From Deltaproteobacteria bacterium (lineage in GTDB: Bacteria; SAR324; NAC60-12): a stretch of DNA of 16,346 nucleotides. Below the pieces are notes generated by a model. That model was not told the origin of the DNA and searched no databases. It was given only the letters and a program-made list of their open reading frames with translations. Of the stretch, positions 7,484 through 16,051 are shown one piece after another (position 1 is the stretch's first letter; the number at the start of each line of letters is the position of its first letter). The position numbers and the translations under genes are program-made. Location of the stretch: the NCBI GenBank assembly GCA_002716165.1, contig PAZT01000033.1:1-16346 (forward strand). Reading direction: 5' to 3'.

Positions 7484-8704
7484 TTAGCTACTAGATGGTA
7501 TCATCTCAACCGTAATCTTGTCTGCCATTAGCATCCCTTTGGGTGTTAAACAAAAATGGTTGTCTTTCTTAAATGCATAACCATTTTCGTAAAGCTTATT
7601 TACATATTGTTCTTCATGAATACCCCAAATCAATCCAAATTTTTCCAGCCATTCCTGGAGATTCACACCTTCACTATTCCTTAATCCTAGCATCATAAAC
7701 TCCATAGCAAGCTGATTTTTTGTTAGTTTTTCTTCAAATTCAATTGGTAAAATATTTTTTTTTAAATGACTAATGTAAGTTTTTATTGATCCAATATTTC
7801 CTTTTCGAATCTTACCAAAATAAGAGTGAGCGCCAGCTCCGAACCCTAGATATTCCTCTCCCGACCAAACAAGCATGTTACTTTTACTTTGCTTCCCTTC
7901 TCTTGAAAAATTTGAAACTTCATATTGAATCAGCCCTGCTGCTTTCAATCGCCTAACTGCCCATAAATACATCTCTACATATTCATGATAGTGTGTATTA
8001 ACCCAATTACTGATTTGCAAATTTTTACCAAAAGGCGTCCGTTCATGTATTTCAAGTCCATATAAGGAAATATGATTAGGTATATAGGAAATTGCAGCTT
8101 CTAAATCTTTTTTAAACATTGATACACTTTGCCCCGGTATTCCGAACATAAGATCAATATTCCAATTTTGTATAGGGGATTTTACTATTTCTTGACAAGC
8201 CCTTCGCAAATCAAGAGCATCATGACAACGTCCTAGCTTCCTAAGCTGAGCATCATGGAAACTTTGACCCCCTATACTTAGGCGATTGACTCCGATTTTA
8301 TCAAGATTTTTTAAATATTTCGGACTCACATCTTCAGGGTTCATCTCAAATGTAATTTCAATATTTTTTGCAAAGGTAAAATTATCCCTCAATTCTGAAA
8401 GCAACATAGATAATTCAGGAATGCCTAATCGAGATGGTGTCCCCCCCCCAAAATAAATCGATTCAAGCATTTTGTTAACACTGCTTAATTGCAGTTCGCT
8501 TAAATTCTGATTTTTTTCTTTAACTCCTTTTATGATCATCGAAATTTCCTTAATCATTTCCTTAATATATTTGCTATGTAATTCTGATTGGTCCTTACAG
8601 ACCGCAAAGGAACAAAATGGGCAAATTTCTCGGCAAAACGGTATATGAAGATAAACAGCCGGCACAAGACTAAATTCCTCATTTTTTTTGTGTGATTTTT
8701 CCAT
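7484..8704 (-). CDS. hemW: Radical SAM heme chaperone HemW
   Basis: This is a cytoplasmic radical-SAM protein of the HemN-like family. HemW proteins bind heme and deliver it to respiratory enzymes; older annotations call them oxygen-independent coproporphyrinogen III oxidase. The 406 residues are full length. The [4Fe-4S] motif is C24-x3-C28-x2-C31 followed by S-F. True HemN has a cysteine at the second position after this triad (CxxxCxxCxC), and here that residue is F33, which favours HemW. Other family blocks are YFGGGTPSRL (84-93), GGQSFHDAQLRKLGR, NIDLMFGIPGQ, HISLYGLEIHERTPFG and EEYLGFGAGAHSY, followed by the C-terminal HemN-C region ending in IPSSS. The ATG at 8702-8704 is preceded by TAAGG (8711-8715, minus strand). 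The glycine codons of GGGTPS form a run of nine G. It is upstream of the flagellin on the same strand but has a separate promoter and function. Confidence 0.9.
   Translation of the reverse strand: MEKSHKKNEEFSLVPAVYLHIPFCREICPFCSFAVCKDQSELHSKYIKEMIKEISMIIKGVKEKNQNLSELQLSSVNKMLESIYFGGGTPSRLGIPELSMLLSELRDNFTFAKNIEITFEMNPEDVSPKYLKNLDKIGVNRLSIGGQSFHDAQLRKLGRCHDALDLRRACQEIVKSPIQNWNIDLMFGIPGQSVSMFKKDLEAAISYIPNHISLYGLEIHERTPFGKNLQISNWVNTHYHEYVEMYLWAVRRLKAAGLIQYEVSNFSREGKQSKSNMLVWSGEEYLGFGAGAHSYFGKIRKGNIGSIKTYISHLKKNILPIEFEEKLTKNQLAMEFMMLGLRNSEGVNLQEWLEKFGLIWGIHEEQYVNKLYENGYAFKKDNHFCLTPKGMLMADKITVEMIPSSS
8441..8449 (-). repeat. G9 homopolymer inside hemW
   Basis: The plus strand has nine consecutive C, read as GGG GGG GGG (three glycines of the GGGTPS motif) in hemW. 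All three synonymous positions use G in a strongly AT-rich genome. The frame is intact at nine. Such tracts are prone to polymerase slippage and to sequencing error. Confidence 0.9.
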
Positions 8705-8794
8705 TTATTTTACCTTATATATCAGCTCATTAATTGTTACTAATTGATTTAGCTGAAGATATTTTTTGTTGATTTTTTATATTCTATTACCTAG

Positions 8795-8800
8795 ATTATA
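8795..8800 (-). promoter_or_regulatory. Candidate -10 box for hemW
   Basis: Minus-strand TATAAT is a perfect -10 hexamer about 90 bp upstream of the hemW ATG. No acceptable -35 hexamer sits at 16-18 bp, and in an AT-rich region a chance match is quite possible. Confidence 0.25.
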
Positions 8801-8893
8801 TTGTCTTTGTACTGATTATTCTCCTAATTTTACCAAAAAATTATGAAATACATGATTGTGATGTGATTATTTTATCTAAATAGAATGAGTATT

Positions 8894-8910
8894 ATACTTA
8901 ATTTAAGTAT
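8894..8910. promoter_or_regulatory. 17-bp palindrome upstream of the nrdJ promoter
   Basis: ATACTTAA (8894-8901) and TTAAGTAT (8903-8910) are perfect reverse complements around a single T. It ends seven bases before the -35 box of the candidate nrdJ promoter, with its centre about 50 bp upstream of the predicted start. That is a common place for an activator, or for a repressor that works by looping. The half-site ATACTTAA occurs again at 9096-9103. The regulator is unknown. Confidence 0.45.
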
Positions 8911-8917
8911 TTAATAT

Positions 8918-8945
8918 TTGGTAGAATTAAATTTTCAGGTATAAT
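8918..8945 (+). promoter_or_regulatory. Sigma-70-type promoter candidate for nrdJ
   Basis: TTGGTA (8918-8923, four of six) is followed by a 16-bp spacer and TATAAT (8940-8945, six of six). A start near 8952 would give nrdJ an unusually long leader of about 240 nt. In an AT-rich region other starts closer to the gene cannot be excluded. Confidence 0.4.
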
Positions 8946-9054
8946 CATTTGAGTTTATTTTACTCTTTAGTTAATCTATAATTTAAAAATTAGTTAGATC
9001 CTGAACACGTTAACAATTTAAGAGTTTTACTACAAAATTATAACTTAGATTTTT

Positions 9055-9119
9055 GCATACGACTTGCAGAATTGATATCGTGAATCCAGCCAAAAATACT
9101 TAAACCGCAAAAAGTATGC
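9055..9119 (+). promoter_or_regulatory. Possible structured 5' leader of nrdJ with alternative pairings
   Basis: GCATAC (9055-9060) can pair with GTATGC (9114-9119). ATACTT (9096-9101) can pair with AAGTAT (9112-9117). The two pairings share bases 9114-9117 and so exclude each other, the arrangement expected of an RNA switch. The stems are only six bp and the segment matches no riboswitch class that I recognise. It could also be DNA-level half-sites of the palindrome at 8894-8910. Confidence 0.25.
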
Positions 9120-9191
9120 TTTAGAAGGATCAGCGCACCATGGATTTGGTAATCTTCATAAAATAGAATACAAATCACATAAAAGGTATTC

Positions 9192-12100
9192 ATGAAAATC
9201 AAGCGCCTGTTCACCATGGAAGGTGAAGGACCATATCAAACTTTAGAATTCGAAGACCGCACTTCAGTTATTCGCAACCCAGATGGCTCAGTAGTCTCAG
9301 AATGGGAAAATGTGACTGTGCCTAAACACTGGTCACAAGTGGCTACAGATATTATGGCACAAAAATATTTTCGAAAGGCTGGTATTCCCAAACAGCTAAA
9401 ACCAGCTAAAGAAAAAGGAATCCCCTCTTGGTTGCAACCTTCACTGCCTGATCAAGTTGAGTCAGACAAAGAAATAAATGAAAAAGACACTCCCGAAACT
9501 GAATCTACTGCATCAGAAACAGATGCACGAGAAGTTTTTCATAGGATGGCAGGATGCTGGACATATTGGGGGTATAAATATAACTACTTTGATACGGAGG
9601 AAGATGCGCTTGCATTCTATGATGAGCTTTGTCATATGCTTGCACACCAGATGGCCGCTCCAAATTCACCTCAATGGTTCAATACAGGATTGAACTGGGC
9701 TTATGGGATCAATGGGCCACCGCAGGGACATTACTATGTTGATCCAAAAACAGAAGATGTTGCCCCATCCAAAGATGCATATTCGCGTCCTCAACCTCAT
9801 GCATGTTTCATCCAGTCAGTCAAAGATGACTTGGTGCGTGAAGGAGGGATCATGGATTTGTGGACTCGAGAAGCCAGATTATTTAAATATGGATCTGGAA
9901 CAGGATCCAATTTTTCTGAATTGCGTGGAGATGTAGAACCTCTTTCTGGAGGAGGTTTATCTTCCGGACTAATGTCATTTCTCAAAATAGGTGATACAGC
10001 TGCAGGTTCAATTAAGTCAGGTGGCACCACACGTAGAGCCGCTAAAATGGTCTGCTTAGATGCAGATCATCCTGATATTGAGCAATTTATTAACTGGAAA
10101 GCCAACGAAGAACAAAAAGTGGCTGCCCTGGTTTCTGGCTCAAAAACGATTAAAAAGATAATAAATGAGTTATTTGAATCAATAAACGAATGGGATAATG
10201 AGTCTGAAAAATATGACCTGAAACTTAATAAGAACTTACTAAATGTTGCAAAAAAAGCGCGTCAGGCAGACATGCCGCTTAGCTATGTTTATCGAATTAT
10301 CCATCTCTCAAAACAGGGATACACTAAAGTCGCATTTGACGAATATGATGTTGACTGGAATTCTGAAGCTTATCAAACTGTTTCAGGTCAAAACTCCAAC
10401 AATTCTGTAAGACTAAATAATGAATTCATGCAGGCGGTGGAACAAGATAATGAATGGAACTTGTATTGGCGTATTGAAAAAGTTAAAGCAAAAAAAGAAG
10501 GAAGAAAACCTATACCATGTAAAACTCTAAAAGCATCCGAACTATGGGAAGAGATTGCTTACGCTGCTTGGGCTTCAGCAGACCCAGGGATTCAGTACCA
10601 TACTACTATTAATGAATGGCATACATGCCCTAGTGACGGCCCAATTAGAGCTTCAAATCCATGCAGCGAATACATGTTTCTGGATGACACTGCCTGTAAC
10701 TTAGCTTCTTTGAATTTATTACATTTTTGTAATTCAAGAACCGGAGAACTAGATGTTGCAAAATTAAGGCATGGCTCTAGAATCTGGACTATTGTTTTGG
10801 AAATAAGTGTCTTAATGGCACAATTTCCAAGCAAAAACATAGCAGAGCTTTCCCACAAATTTAGAACATTAGGTTTAGGTTACGCCAATTTAGGGACCTA
10901 CCTGATGGTTAACGGCATACCTTATGACTCTTCTGAGGCACTTGGAATATGTGGTGCTATAACTTCCATTATGCATATGACTGCTTATGCCACTTCAGCT
11001 GAAATGGCCAAAGAGCTAGGACCCTTTCCTGGATATGAGCGCAACAGTGAGAATATGCTTCGAGTTATTCGAAACCACAGAAGGGCTGCTTTCCGTGCTC
11101 CAGACAGTGAATACGAGGGTTTAACTATCAAACCGGTAGGAATAGACAGTCAACATTGTCCCCCAGAACTTCTCAAGGCAGTACAACAGGATGCAAATCT
11201 AGCCCTTAAAATGGGTGAAAAATATGGATTCAGAAACGCTCAGGTCACAGTGATTGCACCTACCGGTACTATCGGTTTGCTCATGGATTGTGACACAACC
11301 GGTATAGAACCTGACTTTGCTTTGGTGAAGTTTAAAAAACTTGCAGGAGGAGGTTATTTTAAAATAATAAATAACTCCATACCTCCCGCATTGAAAAAAC
11401 TAGGATATAATAGCACACAAATAGCTGATATTGTTCACTATATAAAAGGACATGCAAGGTTAGATGGAAGCCCGTGCATTAATACAAATGTATTGCGTGC
11501 CAAGGGCTTTACTGACGATTTGATTAAACGTATAGATGATCAATTACCATCAGCATTTGACATTAGTTTCGTTTTTAACTACTACACTCTAGGGGAAGAT
11601 TTTTGCAAGGAAACACTGGGATTGACTGATGAACAATTGAGTAATTTTGAATTCAGTATTCTTAAGCATCTTGGATTTACCAGCAAAGAAATAGAAGCGG
11701 CAAATGACTATATATGTGGAACAATGACGATAGAAGATGCTCCGCACCTCAAACAGGAGCATTATAGTGTTTTCGACTGTGCAAATAAGTGCGGCCGAAA
11801 TGGTAAACGTTTTATTGCTCCAGAAGCACATATTCGAATGATGTCTGTTGCTCAGCCTTTTATCTCTGGATCTATTTCCAAAACTATCAATATTCCAAAT
11901 GAAGCAAATGTTAATGATTTCAAAGAAGCATATTTAACATCATGGCATAAAGGTTTAAAATGTAATGCACTTTATCGAGATGGCTCTAAGCTAAGTCAAC
12001 CACTAAATGTTAACGTTGACAAATTTGTGTGGGACGAAGATGATTCAGATTTTGAAATTGCTGCTTCACAGCCAGCACAAGTACGAATTGCTGAAAAAAT

Positions 12101-12890
12101 AATTCATCGCTATATTGCAAAAAGAAGGAGATTGCCTGACCGTCGCAACGGATATACTCAAAAAGCAGTTATTGGGGGACACAAAATCTATCTTCGTACT
12201 GGCGAATATGACGACGGAACCATTGGAGAAATATTTGTTGACATGCATAAAGAAGGTGCTGCCTTTAGAAGTTTGATGAATAGTTTCGCGATAGCAATCT
12301 CGCTAGGTCTTCAGCATGGTGTCCCACTTGAGGAATTTATTGAAGCGTTTATATACACTCGTTTTGAACCGAATGGTATTGTTTCCGGTAATGACTCAAT
12401 TAAAATGAGTACATCAATTATAGATTATATTTTCCGTGAACTTGCGATTTCGTACCTTGGGCGTAATGAACTAGCACATGTCGATCCAGATGAATTGCAG
12501 GCCAGTGCAGTGCACACACAAAATGAAAATGAGCCTGAATTTGATAATGAACAGGTCATTTCTGAAAGGACTCTAACTACAAAGGAAAGTCAGGAATTTC
12601 TTGAAAAAGAAAAACCTGAATATGATGGTGTAGATTTTACTTTGCTAAAAAATACTGATTCAGAACTTGAGAATGCTCATGCTAACTATTCAGGCAATAC
12701 AGAATTCAGCGGTGACTCTGGTGTAGAGGCTTGGGAAACACTAAACCGCTCTACTGAAAGCCTTTCTCGAGAAGCACGCTTGAAAGGCTATGAAGGTGAG
12801 GCATGTCATACTTGCCAACAATTCACGATGGTAAGAAACGGGTCATGTCTCAAGTGTGCATCCTGCGGAGCAACCAGCGGTTGCTCATAA
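9192..12890 (+). CDS. nrdJ: Class II (adenosylcobalamin-dependent) ribonucleoside-diphosphate reductase
   Basis: NrdJ reduces ribonucleotides to deoxyribonucleotides using a radical made from adenosylcobalamin, so it needs neither oxygen nor a separate radical subunit. At 1232 residues it is the long form of the family. The redox pair is C205 (in HACFIQSV) and C502 (in DDTACNLASLNL). The catalytic loop NPCSE has N489, the thiyl-radical cysteine C491 and E493; the 11-residue spacing from C491 to C502 is as expected. PTGTIG at 690-695 belongs to the barrel core, and a charged insert spans about 315-397. A TSCPD-type domain (GEIFVDMHKEGAAFRSLMNS) precedes an acidic linker. The C-terminal tail has cysteines at 1205, 1208, 1219, 1222, 1225 and 1231 that could bind zinc or re-reduce the active site. 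The ATG at 9192 has AAGG about six bases upstream, and an in-frame TAA at 9180-9182 rules out an earlier start. Confidence 0.95.
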   Translation: MKIKRLFTMEGEGPYQTLEFEDRTSVIRNPDGSVVSEWENVTVPKHWSQVATDIMAQKYFRKAGIPKQLKPAKEKGIPSWLQPSLPDQVESDKEINEKDTPETESTASETDAREVFHRMAGCWTYWGYKYNYFDTEEDALAFYDELCHMLAHQMAAPNSPQWFNTGLNWAYGINGPPQGHYYVDPKTEDVAPSKDAYSRPQPHACFIQSVKDDLVREGGIMDLWTREARLFKYGSGTGSNFSELRGDVEPLSGGGLSSGLMSFLKIGDTAAGSIKSGGTTRRAAKMVCLDADHPDIEQFINWKANEEQKVAALVSGSKTIKKIINELFESINEWDNESEKYDLKLNKNLLNVAKKARQADMPLSYVYRIIHLSKQGYTKVAFDEYDVDWNSEAYQTVSGQNSNNSVRLNNEFMQAVEQDNEWNLYWRIEKVKAKKEGRKPIPCKTLKASELWEEIAYAAWASADPGIQYHTTINEWHTCPSDGPIRASNPCSEYMFLDDTACNLASLNLLHFCNSRTGELDVAKLRHGSRIWTIVLEISVLMAQFPSKNIAELSHKFRTLGLGYANLGTYLMVNGIPYDSSEALGICGAITSIMHMTAYATSAEMAKELGPFPGYERNSENMLRVIRNHRRAAFRAPDSEYEGLTIKPVGIDSQHCPPELLKAVQQDANLALKMGEKYGFRNAQVTVIAPTGTIGLLMDCDTTGIEPDFALVKFKKLAGGGYFKIINNSIPPALKKLGYNSTQIADIVHYIKGHARLDGSPCINTNVLRAKGFTDDLIKRIDDQLPSAFDISFVFNYYTLGEDFCKETLGLTDEQLSNFEFSILKHLGFTSKEIEAANDYICGTMTIEDAPHLKQEHYSVFDCANKCGRNGKRFIAPEAHIRMMSVAQPFISGSISKTINIPNEANVNDFKEAYLTSWHKGLKCNALYRDGSKLSQPLNVNVDKFVWDEDDSDFEIAASQPAQVRIAEKIIHRYIAKRRRLPDRRNGYTQKAVIGGHKIYLRTGEYDDGTIGEIFVDMHKEGAAFRSLMNSFAIAISLGLQHGVPLEEFIEAFIYTRFEPNGIVSGNDSIKMSTSIIDYIFRELAISYLGRNELAHVDPDELQASAVHTQNENEPEFDNEQVISERTLTTKESQEFLEKEKPEYDGVDFTLLKNTDSELENAHANYSGNTEFSGDSGVEAWETLNRSTESLSREARLKGYEGEACHTCQQFTMVRNGSCLKCASCGATSGCS

Positions 12891-12893
12891 AAA

Positions 12894-12918
12894 TCTCAAC
12901 AGTTTTAAATTGCTGAGA
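12894..12918 (+). terminator. Weak hairpin after nrdJ, possible terminator
   Basis: TCTCA at 12894-12898 pairs with TGAGA at 12914-12918. The inner bases extend the stem after one mismatch and one G-T pair, enclosing an AT-rich loop. It starts three bases after the nrdJ stop. The following sequence is AAAAAAGG and then a T-rich stretch from 12926, so the U-tract is not directly adjacent, and termination is plausible but not strong. Confidence 0.3.
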
Positions 12919-13042
12919 AAAAAGGTTTTAGTTTTTATTATTTTCAGAACTAAGGCACTTCTTTTCTGCTGAAGACTTTAAAAGGACTTGTTATAAAAAA
13001 ACAGCCTGAATCCAAAGTATTTAGCTCACAAATTACTCTATA

Positions 13043-14293
13043 GTGAAATCCCCTTCAAAATTGCAACAAAATTCAGGAGTTAGAGGTGGAATAGCCCTTC
13101 TAATAACATTAGTAATACTAACTCTGCTAGCTGTATTCATGACAGAGTTCTCTTTTGAAACAAAACTTGAAACACGTGGAATACAGAATTACCAGGCATC
13201 TTTCAAAGCTAGAAATGCTGTCAAATCGATGTTTAAGGCTGTTATAGAAGGTATTGAAAGTCATGAAGAGATTATATTCTTCAGACAATACGTTCGGAGT
13301 TTTTTTTCAATGGGTACCTCAAGAAAAGATGTATCAATATTAAACCCACCTGACCCCATAAGGCTACCTGCTGGCGTAATCTCTGATTTCCCCGATGTAG
13401 CATTCTACACACCATATATACGTCCTATTGATCATCTATATAACCTTAATCGTATTCAAACACCACCTTTTAGAACAGTAAATCCTGAATCAAAATCGGA
13501 TGTGCATCTTGCAAATCAATTTATTAATATTATTAACAAAATGGGTATTAATAGTGAATCCAATGATAGAGACAGTTTAATTAGGCAAAATGAACAATTT
13601 GACTATAATGAAATACTAAAGTTGTACGCCGCAATTTTCGATTGGATGGATAAGGACTCAAATATTTATGATTCATCAATCTACGGTGCCATCGGAGCAG
13701 AAAAAGATGCATATATTTATGCTGAACAGCCAATTGAGATTAAAAATGGATATTTTGATCAGTTAAAAGAAATAAAGCTGATAAATGCCATTAAAGAAAA
13801 AAAAACACCTCAAAAATTTTGGAACGATAGTTTCACAACCTATCCTGTAGGTAACAAATATGTACCGTCTTCAAATCATACAACAGTAAATCCTAGAATA
13901 AATATAAATTTGGCAACTTTTGAAGAAATTGTTGAATTTTTAGAGCAATATGACCAGCAAACAAACTATTTCATAAACTATTCTCAATCAAATTTCGCAA
14001 ACAATTACTCACAAAATTTTTATCAAAAGAGAATTGAAATAGCTGAAGAGTTAACTAAAATTCCAAGAATAAAACTCAAAAAAAATGACATCAAAAATAA
14101 ATTGAGAAATATCACTCAATATTACAGCAAAGCAGATGATTATTTCACTCCTCACAGTTACTGGTACGAAATAATTCTAAAAACTGAAATCAGCAAAGTA
14201 ATCGCAGAGGTTAGTGCAATTGTATCTGTTGACAGGAATAAAGATAATGGAATAGTCAAAGAAATAATAATTCACGATTTTTTTCTTAATTGA
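13043..14293 (+). CDS. gspK: Type II secretion minor pseudopilin GspK-like protein
   Basis: GspK is the large minor pseudopilin at the tip of the type II secretion pseudopilus, anchored in the inner membrane until processed by prepilin peptidase. The 416 residues begin with a short basic leader ending GVRGG. The likely cut is after G16, followed by the hydrophobic helix IALLITLVILTLLAVF (17-32). The glutamate usual at position +5 of pseudopilins is missing, which is characteristic of GspK. A central domain follows. RININLATFEEIVEFL (from about 288) matches the INxNTA entry to the GspK SAM-like domain, and YFTPHSYWYEI and IAEVSAIVSVDRN match its C-terminal strands. The start is GTG at 13043 without a clear ribosome site; an in-frame stop at 13022-13024 limits the choice, and TTG at 13061 is a weaker option. 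It is six bases from birA. No other gsp gene is present here. Confidence 0.78.
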   Translation: MKSPSKLQQNSGVRGGIALLITLVILTLLAVFMTEFSFETKLETRGIQNYQASFKARNAVKSMFKAVIEGIESHEEIIFFRQYVRSFFSMGTSRKDVSILNPPDPIRLPAGVISDFPDVAFYTPYIRPIDHLYNLNRIQTPPFRTVNPESKSDVHLANQFINIINKMGINSESNDRDSLIRQNEQFDYNEILKLYAAIFDWMDKDSNIYDSSIYGAIGAEKDAYIYAEQPIEIKNGYFDQLKEIKLINAIKEKKTPQKFWNDSFTTYPVGNKYVPSSNHTTVNPRININLATFEEIVEFLEQYDQQTNYFINYSQSNFANNYSQNFYQKRIEIAEELTKIPRIKLKKNDIKNKLRNITQYYSKADDYFTPHSYWYEIILKTEISKVIAEVSAIVSVDRNKDNGIVKEIIIHDFFLN

Positions 14294-14299
14294 TAATTT

Positions 14300-15139
14300 A
14301 TGTTGGGGAGAGTAGGAAATAGAATCATTCATTTTAATAAGTTAGATTCAACTAATTCATACCTTAAATCTAACAAAGAATTACTTCAAGAGCATGGATT
14401 AGTAGTACGCACCGACATGCAAACTTCTGGACGTGGAAGGGCATCTAAGAAGTTTGTTTCTCTCCCCGGGAAAAATCTTACTTTTTCTGTAGTTTTGCAT
14501 CCTCAAAAACCTGCATCTGAGATTCAAATATTTTCTTTGTTAGCGAGCGTAGTTGTAGCACGAGTACTTGAAAATTACGTAAATACAATACGCCTTAAAT
14601 GGCCGAATGATGTTATTGTTAGACAAAAAAAAATATGTGGGATTTTACTGGAATCAATTAGTATTCCGGAGGAGGATTATCCAATATTAATAATGGGAAT
14701 TGGTTTAAATACAAAGGGGAATTTCAATGATTATCCCGATGATTTGAAAAGGATTGTGACTACAATGGAATTTGAAATATTTAGAAATTCAAATACCAAT
14801 AAAGGTTTAAATAAATTTCTTTTAAAAAATGAAACTATATTTGAAGAACTTCTAGTTGAGTTGGAAAACTGCTTGGAAGAATTCATTGACAACACGAATA
14901 CTCGAGGAAGCAAAATAAATTTTAAAGGCAAATCAGCCTTGCTTAATGAGTGGCTAGTCAGGAGTAAGTCAAAAGGCAAGAAGGTATGCAGTTTGAATAA
15001 TATTCAATATCAGACAAATTCAAAAAATAATATTGGTACCATAGAAGGACTGACAAGTGAGGGGTATCTAAGAATCCGGACAGAAACCGGAGATATCCTG
15101 ACCCATATTTCAGGTGAAATAATTGATTTAGATGACTAA
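14300..15139 (+). CDS. birA: Biotin--[acetyl-CoA-carboxylase] ligase, monofunctional
   Basis: BirA activates biotin as biotinyl-AMP and transfers it to a lysine of biotin carboxyl carrier proteins in the cytoplasm. The 279 residues start at the ligase domain (IIHFNKLDSTNSYL), without the N-terminal winged helix of bifunctional BirA, so it should not act as the biotin-operon repressor. The biotinyl-AMP loop GRGR is at 44-47. KWPNDV (100-105), KICGILLE (111-118) and GIGLN (133-137) form the active site, with K111 the likely catalytic lysine. The small C-terminal domain (TIEGLTSEGYLRIRTETGD) is present. The segment about 140-215 is longer and more polar than in short ligases. The usual tryptophan shortly after GRGR is replaced by F52. 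ATG at 14300 lies six bases after gspK and five bases separate the stop from coaX, indicating one transcript. Confidence 0.92.
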   Translation: MLGRVGNRIIHFNKLDSTNSYLKSNKELLQEHGLVVRTDMQTSGRGRASKKFVSLPGKNLTFSVVLHPQKPASEIQIFSLLASVVVARVLENYVNTIRLKWPNDVIVRQKKICGILLESISIPEEDYPILIMGIGLNTKGNFNDYPDDLKRIVTTMEFEIFRNSNTNKGLNKFLLKNETIFEELLVELENCLEEFIDNTNTRGSKINFKGKSALLNEWLVRSKSKGKKVCSLNNIQYQTNSKNNIGTIEGLTSEGYLRIRTETGDILTHISGEIIDLDD

Positions 15140-15144
15140 TTTAC

Positions 15145-15924
15145 ATGATTCTAGCTGTAGATATTGGTAATAGCGATGTTGTTATAGGCATGTTTAATGA
15201 TGAGAATTTGCTTCAGAGCCGGCGCATTCGCACAAGACTTCATCAGAGTATTGACGAATATGAAATGCTGGTTAGAGGTATGCTTTTCGCATGCAATTTC
15301 AGTCTTAAAGAGACAAAAGGGGCGGTTTTGAGTTCCGTTGTTCCTGAGCTGACAGATGTGTTTTCAAGACTTATTGAAAACATGATTGGTCAACTTCCAG
15401 TAAAAGTAAGTAGTGATCTTAATCTTGGAATTAAAATTAATACTGAAGATCCTTCTAAAATAGGCCATGACAGACTTATTAATGCTGCTGCCGCATATAA
15501 GCAATATAAAACATCGTTAGTTGTTATAGATTGTGGAACCGCAACAACATTGGACGTGGTAACTACAGATGGAGTTTTTCAGGGAGGGATAATATGTCCT
15601 GGATTATCAATTTCTTCTGAAGAACTTTTTTCAAAAGCTGCTCAGTTGTTCCAAGTAAATCTTGAAATGCCAAAGAATCTAATAGGCAAAAATACTGCTG
15701 ATAGTCTCAAATCAGGTCTTATATATGGTTATGGTGGCATGATTGAATCTTTGATAAATAGACTAGTAAAAGAAATTAATCAACATGGCGATACAAATCC
15801 AAAAGTTATAATTACAGGAGGATTAGCACCAAAAATATTAACTATTTTACCTAAAGTAATTTATCATGAAAATTTGACATTGCATGGTTTATATCTATGT
15901 TACTCGATGAATATTTCTAGATAA
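15145..15924 (+). CDS. coaX: Type III pantothenate kinase
   Basis: CoaX phosphorylates pantothenate, the first step of coenzyme A synthesis. Type III enzymes belong to the ASKHA fold, need a monovalent cation and are not inhibited by CoA. The 259 residues show the first phosphate motif DIGNSD (6-11), SSVVPELT (63-70) and the pantothenate-binding GHDR (107-110; usually GADR, with D109 as the catalytic base). The second phosphate motif DCGTATT is at 129-135, and GGIICPGLSIS and ITGGLA follow towards the C terminus. All key residues are present. The ATG at 15145 starts five bases after birA. BirA and CoaX both serve acyl-CoA metabolism, and adjacent birA-coaX is a common bacterial arrangement. 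After the stop comes a 127-bp AT-rich gap without a clear terminator. Confidence 0.95.
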   Translation: MILAVDIGNSDVVIGMFNDENLLQSRRIRTRLHQSIDEYEMLVRGMLFACNFSLKETKGAVLSSVVPELTDVFSRLIENMIGQLPVKVSSDLNLGIKINTEDPSKIGHDRLINAAAAYKQYKTSLVVIDCGTATTLDVVTTDGVFQGGIICPGLSISSEELFSKAAQLFQVNLEMPKNLIGKNTADSLKSGLIYGYGGMIESLINRLVKEINQHGDTNPKVIITGGLAPKILTILPKVIYHENLTLHGLYLCYSMNISR

Positions 15925-16051
15925 TATATTTTATTGCAATGATGCTTTATCAAAAAAAATATCATAATGTTTTATATTAATATCAAATTATTTTCATAAT
16001 TTTCATTAAACTTTTTAAGTCACCAAATTATAAAATAAATTCAAGTAAATT

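Larger units (their letters stand above)
8705..9191. other. Divergent intergenic region between hemW and nrdJ
   Basis: These 487 bases hold no supportable gene. The left and middle parts are extremely AT-rich and contain candidate promoters for both directions and a 17-bp palindrome. The right part, about 9050-9160, is visibly less AT-rich and contains mutually exclusive inverted repeats that could form a structured nrdJ leader. I looked for a cobalamin riboswitch (B12-box) and NrdR boxes and could not recognise either. Confidence 0.6.

Noticed and set aside
9140..9166. Eight-codon leader peptide starting ATG GAT TTG upstream of nrdJ
   Set aside because: It is very short, without codon bias or an attenuator hairpin; an ATG with a nearby stop is common by chance.
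8952..9191. Cobalamin riboswitch in front of the B12-dependent nrdJ
   Set aside because: No B12-box-like sequence is visible; AGCCA at 9087-9091 is followed by AAAATACTT and does not match.
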